Assembly (NCBI GenBank): GCA_963706875.1
Contig: CAVPNW010000014.1
Coordinates: 124,001 to 188,000, forward strand
Length of the DNA stretch: 64,000 nt
Origin: Prado023 sp963706875
GTDB taxonomy: Bacteria; Actinomycetota; Actinomycetes; S36-B12; CAIYMF01
Direction: 5' to 3'
A program made the translations under genes and the position numbers. The notes under the pieces were generated by a model, which saw only the letters and a list, made by a program, of their open reading frames with translations, did not search any database and was not told where the DNA came from. Positions 60,878-64,000 of this stretch are shown piece by piece. Each line of letters begins with the position of its first letter. Within the stretch, counting starts at the first letter, position 1.

Positions 60878-60912
60878 GAGTGCTTGCAATTGCAAGCGGC
60901 TAGCAAGCACTC
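60878..60912. promoter_or_regulatory. Palindromic operator of the XRE regulator
   Basis: GCTTGCAATTGCAAGC (60882-60897) is a perfect 16-bp palindrome. GAGTGCTTGC (60878-60887) and GCAAGCACTC (60903-60912) form an overlapping 10-bp inverted repeat. Three GCAAGC half-sites thus lie between the divergent XRE and DUF2516 genes. Confidence 0.7.
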
Positions 60913-60916
60913 GGGG

Positions 60917-60932
60917 CGTGAGATGGCTCACG
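60917..60932. promoter_or_regulatory. CGTGA-N6-TCACG inverted repeat before the DUF2516 gene
   Basis: CGTGA (60917-60921) and TCACG (60928-60932) mirror each other around 6 bp. It differs by one base per half from the CRP/GlxR consensus and covers the -35 zone of the promoter whose -10 is TACCCT at 60947-60952. Confidence 0.4.
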
Positions 60933-60959
60933 TGGGCTGCATCACCTACCCTTGACGTC

Positions 60960-61241
60960 ATGAACCTGCTGACGAACGGGATCCTGATGGTCATCGGCCT
61001 GGCCACGCTGGTGGCCAGCGCCTGGGCGTTCATCCACTGCCTGCGCACCCGTCCCGACGCCTTCCCCGCGATCGGGCGCCAGTCCAAGGGGCTGTGGCTG
61101 GCACTGACCGGTGGGGCCACCCTGGTGTCGCTGGCGCAGTTCAGCCCGATCGGGATCCTGGGCATCGCCTCGATCGTGATCGCCTCGGTCTACCTGCTGG
61201 ACATCCGCCCGAAGATCGCCGAGATCCTCAGCGGCCAGTGA
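60960..61241 (+). CDS. DUF2516 small membrane protein
   Basis: 93 residues and three hydrophobic segments: ILMVIGLATLVASAWAFIHCL, LWLALTGGATLVSLA and GILGIASIVIASVYLLDI. It occupies the place of Rv0476 beside hbhA. TACCCT (60947-60952) lies 7 nt before the ATG at 60960, which rules out the longer frame to 60918. No function is established. Confidence 0.82.
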   Translation: MNLLTNGILMVIGLATLVASAWAFIHCLRTRPDAFPAIGRQSKGLWLALTGGATLVSLAQFSPIGILGIASIVIASVYLLDIRPKIAEILSGQ

Positions 61242-61260
61242 GCCGCGATCCGCGATCACC

Positions 61261-62283
61261 TCAGTCGGGCGGATCCACCATCGTCAGGACGACCTTGCCC
61301 CGGGCATGACCTGACTCCAGGTGCTCCAGGGCAGCCACCGCCTCGTCGAGCGGGTAGGTGCGGCCCACCACCGGGTGCAGGTGCCCCTCGGCCATCATCG
61401 CCGTCAGGATCCGCATGGCGTCCGGCCCGGGACCGGAGAAGTCCGGTCGGGGCACCTGCGAGCTGACTGCCGAGCGCGCCGTCAGGGCGAACACCCGGGG
61501 GATGCTGCCCAGCCACCGGTGCCCCCCGGCGCCGTACCGGTCGTGCCCGATCAGCATGTAGCGGCCGTTCTCGGTGAGCACCCCGCGGACCTTGGCGAAG
61601 GAGTGGTTGCCGGGGATGTCGATCACGACGTCGTAGCGCGCCGCTCCGGCGGTGAAGTCCGTGCGGGTCCCGTCAATGACCTCGTCGGCACCGACCTGCT
61701 CGAGCAGGTCCATGCGGTCCGTGCGTTCCACGGCCGTCACGTGCGCCCCGTCCGCCCGGGCGATCTGCACCGCGAACTGGCCCACCGCCCCGGCAGCTCC
61801 GTTGACCAGGACCCGCTCGCCGGGCTGCACCTTGGCCTCGTTGCGGACCGTGAACAGGGCGATCAGCGCCGAGGTCGGCACCGCCGCGGCGTCGACGAAC
61901 GAGACCCCGTCGGGGATGCGCTCGAGGGCGGCCTCAGGAGCGTTCACGTACTGGGCGAACGTCCCGCCGTTGCGCCACTGGAAGCCCTCGACGACCTCGC
62001 CGAACACGGGGTCGCCGACCTGGAACCGCGACGTCCCGGGTCCGAGCGCCTCGACCACCCCGGCCGCGTCGGTGCCCGGGATCGGGTTGGCCGGCCTGCG
62101 CAGCCCGCCGCCCATGAGGCGCAGGGCGTAGGGCACCCCGCGGATCATGTGCCAGACGTCGGCATGCACCGAGGCGGCGTGCACCCGGATCAGGACCTGC
62201 CCCTCGCCGGGCACCGGCCGGTCCACCTCACCAAGGCGCAACTGCGCCGGGGATCCGTACTGGTCGGCGATGACGGCCCTCAC
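61261..62283 (-). CDS. Quinone oxidoreductase-like zinc-independent MDR
   Basis: 340 residues. The medium-chain reductase fold shows GTDAAGVVEALGPG, LVNGAAGAVGQFAVQIARADGAHVTAVERTDR (NADP-binding GxxGxxG), and SHARGKVVL-like ESGHARGKVVLTM at the end. The zinc Cys residues of alcohol dehydrogenases are missing, so it is probably an NADPH-dependent quinone or enone reductase. The GTG at 62283 follows GGAGGAGCC. Confidence 0.85.
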   Translation of the reverse strand: MRAVIADQYGSPAQLRLGEVDRPVPGEGQVLIRVHAASVHADVWHMIRGVPYALRLMGGGLRRPANPIPGTDAAGVVEALGPGTSRFQVGDPVFGEVVEGFQWRNGGTFAQYVNAPEAALERIPDGVSFVDAAAVPTSALIALFTVRNEAKVQPGERVLVNGAAGAVGQFAVQIARADGAHVTAVERTDRMDLLEQVGADEVIDGTRTDFTAGAARYDVVIDIPGNHSFAKVRGVLTENGRYMLIGHDRYGAGGHRWLGSIPRVFALTARSAVSSQVPRPDFSGPGPDAMRILTAMMAEGHLHPVVGRTYPLDEAVAALEHLESGHARGKVVLTMVDPPD

Positions 62284-62302
62284 TGGCTCCTCCTCGAACA
62301 GG

Positions 62303-62341
62303 CCGCAGGCCCGGGCGCGATCACCTCGCCCGGGCCTGCGG
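62303..62341 (-). terminator. Strong hairpin terminator of gpmA
   Basis: CCGCAGGCCCGGGCG (62303-62317) pairs perfectly over 15 bp with CGCCCGGGCCTGCGG (62327-62341) around a 9-nt loop. It lies between the gpmA stop and the MDR start on the same strand. No T-tract follows. Confidence 0.78.
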
Positions 62342-62359
62342 ATTCCCCCGTCGTGGGAC

Positions 62360-63106
62360 CTACTTGCCCTGATTGGCCACTGCCGCAGCCGCTGCGGCAG
62401 CCGCCTCCGGGTCCACGTACTCACCACCGGGGACCGTGGGGTGCAGATCCTCGTCGAGCCGGTACACCAGCGGGATCCCCGTGGGGATGTTCAGCTTGAT
62501 GACCGCCTCGTCGCTCATTCCCTCCAGATGCTTGACCAGCCCGCGCAGCGAGTTGCCGTGCGCGCCGACCATGACCGTGCGCCCCAGCCGGAGGTCCGGG
62601 ACGATGCCGTCGTACCAGTAGGGCAGCATCCGCGTCACGACGTCCTTCAGGCACTCGGCCGCCGGCCGGATCTCCGGGGCGAGGTCGGCATAGCGCGGGT
62701 CGTGGGTCTGGGCGTGCTCGTCCTCGGGATCGATCGGCGGCGGCGGCACGTCATAGGAGCGCCGCCACTCGGTGAACTTCTCCTCGCCGTACTTCTGCAG
62801 GGTCTCCTTCTTGTCCTTGCCCTGCAGGGCGCCGTAGTGCCGCTCGTTCAGCCGCCACGACCGGCGCACCGGGACCCAGTGCCGCTCGCAGTTCTCCAGG
62901 GCCATCTGGGTGGTGCGGATGGCGCGCTTCTGCAGCGAGGTGTGCGCGACGTCGGGCAGGATCCCCTGCTCGAGCAGCATCTGACCGCCACGGACGGCCT
63001 CCGCCTCGCCCTTGGCGGTCAGGTTCACATCCACCCAGCCGGTGAACAGGTTCAGTGCGTTCCACTCGCTCTCACCATGGCGGAGCAGGATCAGGGTGTA
63101 GGTCAT
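62360..63106 (-). CDS. gpmA: 2,3-bisphosphoglycerate-dependent phosphoglycerate mutase
   Basis: 248 residues. LILLRHGESEWNALNLFTGWVD (phospho-His11), RRSWRLNERHYGALQGKDK (catalytic Glu) and VMVGAHGNSLRGLVKHLEGMSD (second His) identify GpmA. It interconverts 3- and 2-phosphoglycerate in glycolysis. The tail is an Ala run. The ATG at 63106 is right for the family. Order gpmA - YbjN - mshA matches the mycobacterial mshA-gpm1 region. Confidence 0.95.
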   Translation of the reverse strand: MTYTLILLRHGESEWNALNLFTGWVDVNLTAKGEAEAVRGGQMLLEQGILPDVAHTSLQKRAIRTTQMALENCERHWVPVRRSWRLNERHYGALQGKDKKETLQKYGEEKFTEWRRSYDVPPPPIDPEDEHAQTHDPRYADLAPEIRPAAECLKDVVTRMLPYWYDGIVPDLRLGRTVMVGAHGNSLRGLVKHLEGMSDEAVIKLNIPTGIPLVYRLDEDLHPTVPGGEYVDPEAAAAAAAAVANQGK

Positions 63107-63188
63107 GGGGGCAATACTGGCCCAGCCGACCCACCCCTCGCGCGGCGAGCGGATGGCCATCGGGTGAACCCGGCCCGCCGTGCGTGGA

Positions 63189-63692
63189 TCAGTCGGCGGC
63201 GGGCTCGGGACCGAGGTCGGCGAACGCCTCGAGGTTGGCCATCGACTCGCCACGGGACTCCCGCCACGCCCGCTCCCGACGGATCGCGGTGGCGAAGCCC
63301 AGGCGCAGGATCGTGTTGAACGACTCATCGGAGGCGCGCAGCACCGACCCGAGGAGCCGGTCGAGGTCCTCCGGGCCGAGCCCGGCGATCGGGACCCGTC
63401 CGGCCAGGTAGATGTCCCCGAGGCTGTCGAGTGCGAAGGCCACGCCCAGCATCCGGGTGTTCTGCTGCAGCAGCCAGCGGTACACCGCCTCGGCGTTCTC
63501 GTCGGGGTGGCGGGCGACGAAGGCGTTGATGGTCAGGGCCTGTGGGCCGACCGCCATGCTGACCGTGGTGCGCAGCTTCGCCCGGCCGGGCAGGACGATC
63601 ACGAACCTGTGGGGCTCGGGCCGCTCGTGCTCCAACCCCTCGGCCTCGAGCAGGGCGGCCAGGTGGGTGATCACCGCGGCCTGCCGGGGCAT
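63189..63692 (-). CDS. YbjN-domain protein
   Basis: 167 residues. LAALLEAEGLEHERPEPHRFVIVLPG, FVARHPDENAEAVYRWLLQQNTRMLGVAFALDSLGDIYLAGRVP and the C-terminal acidic helix fit the YbjN (type III secretion chaperone-like) fold found between mshA and gpm in actinomycetes. The role is unknown. The ATG at 63692 overlaps the mshA stop by one base. Confidence 0.87.
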   Translation of the reverse strand: MPRQAAVITHLAALLEAEGLEHERPEPHRFVIVLPGRAKLRTTVSMAVGPQALTINAFVARHPDENAEAVYRWLLQQNTRMLGVAFALDSLGDIYLAGRVPIAGLGPEDLDRLLGSVLRASDESFNTILRLGFATAIRRERAWRESRGESMANLEAFADLGPEPAAD

Positions 63693-64000
63693 CAGCCGAC
63701 CCTGCCCAGGGCGTCCCGGGGGGCAGCCAGCGCAGCAGAGTAGCTGGCGAGCAACCCCTCGACCGTGGCGTCCCACGACAGTGTCTCGGCGTGGCCGCGC
63801 GCACCAGAGGCGAGGCGGGCCCGCAGGGCGTCATCGGCGAGGATCCGGCGCAGGGCCGAGGCCCACTGCTCAGGATCGTGGCCGTCCACCAGCAGCCCGG
63901 AGACCCCATCGTCGACGGCCACCGGAAGGCCGCCGACGTTGGCGGCCAGCACCGGGGTCCCGCAGGCCTGCGCCTCGACCGCGACGAGCCCGAACGACTC
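63692..64000 (-). CDS. mshA: D-inositol-3-phosphate glycosyltransferase MshA (C-terminal part)
   Basis: Only the last 102 codons are in the window; the 5' part lies beyond base 64000. ESFGLVAVEAQACGTPVLAA followed by NVGGLPVAVDDGVSGLLVDGHDP is the GT4 EX7E donor-binding region. Together with the downstream YbjN and gpmA genes, this fits MshA, which makes the first intermediate of mycothiol. Confidence 0.88.
   Translation of the reverse strand, partial: ESFGLVAVEAQACGTPVLAANVGGLPVAVDDGVSGLLVDGHDPEQWASALRRILADDALRARLASGARGHAETLSWDATVEGLLASYSAALAAPRDALGRVG

Noticed and set aside
63007..63045. GTTCAC-like repeats suggesting another PHO box
   Set aside because: They lie inside the gpmA coding region, lack 11-bp spacing, and are explained by the codons.

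Overview
The window is very GC-rich chromosomal DNA from an actinomycete. The markers are mycothiol genes (a partial mshA, mshD and a mycoredoxin), an orphan GlnR nitrogen regulator, an actinobacterial GlgA/GlgC pair, a MutT1-type NUDIX-phosphatase fusion, and an HBHA-like locus (XRE regulator, Lys/Ala-rich protein, DUF2516 protein) matching the mycobacterial gene order. Many genes start 6-7 nt after a TAnnnT-like hexamer, the layout of leaderless actinobacterial transcripts. I cannot place the genus. I saw no rRNA, tRNA, CRISPR array, prophage or insertion sequence.

Layout. 1-5.6 kb: a partial esterase, a HAD phosphatase, an alpha/beta hydrolase, two coupled fluoride channel genes and a lipoprotein. 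5.6-8.7 kb: a TPP riboswitch ahead of YkoE and a fused YkoD-YkoC, a thiamine/HMP ECF transporter. 8.7-18 kb: crotonase, mutarotase-like protein, deoxycytidylate deaminase, aquaporin, mycoredoxin, M20 amidohydrolase coupled to a GCS2-type ligase, divergent gamma-glutamyltransferase, alpha-amylase-family enzyme. 18-22.5 kb: a three-gene ABC exporter and a secreted SpoIID protein. 22.5-27.5 kb: PiT phosphate transporter with candidate PHO boxes, DUF445, M20 peptidase and small ORFs. 27.5-33 kb: an unrecognised 503-residue protein, glgA and divergent glgC, a CxC small protein, a CopZ-like chaperone and HMG-CoA lyase. 33-37 kb: pstSCAB with a CRP/GlxR-type site and a PHO box. 37-44.3 kb: glnR-mshD-ppk-CHAD-mutT1 on the minus strand (nitrogen control, mycothiol, polyphosphate) with a divergent thioredoxin. 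44.5-51.7 kb: a frameshifted DUF222/HNH gene and hutHUIG, with hutG frameshifted and no stop after hutI. 51.7-56.5 kb: NYN-LOTUS protein, a Cys-rich leader peptide with DUF4395, a DsrE-like protein, and a chain of a small membrane protein, nitrobindin-like protein, Fur, YgfZ and Dtd. 56.5-64 kb: DUF4388 protein, BKACE plus asparaginase, the HBHA-like locus, a quinone-reductase-like MDR, gpmA, a YbjN protein and the end of mshA.

Two themes link the genes. Phosphate is served by pst, pit, ppk and a CHAD protein, with PHO-type repeats at pst and pit. Thiol and sulfur chemistry is served by mshA/mshD, mycoredoxin, thioredoxin and the Cys leader locus. The most unusual items are a His-rich insert inside MshD, the reversed domain order of the HBHA-like protein, a dual CRP-plus-PHO control region at pstS, the Cys leader peptide, and the damaged hut and HNH genes.
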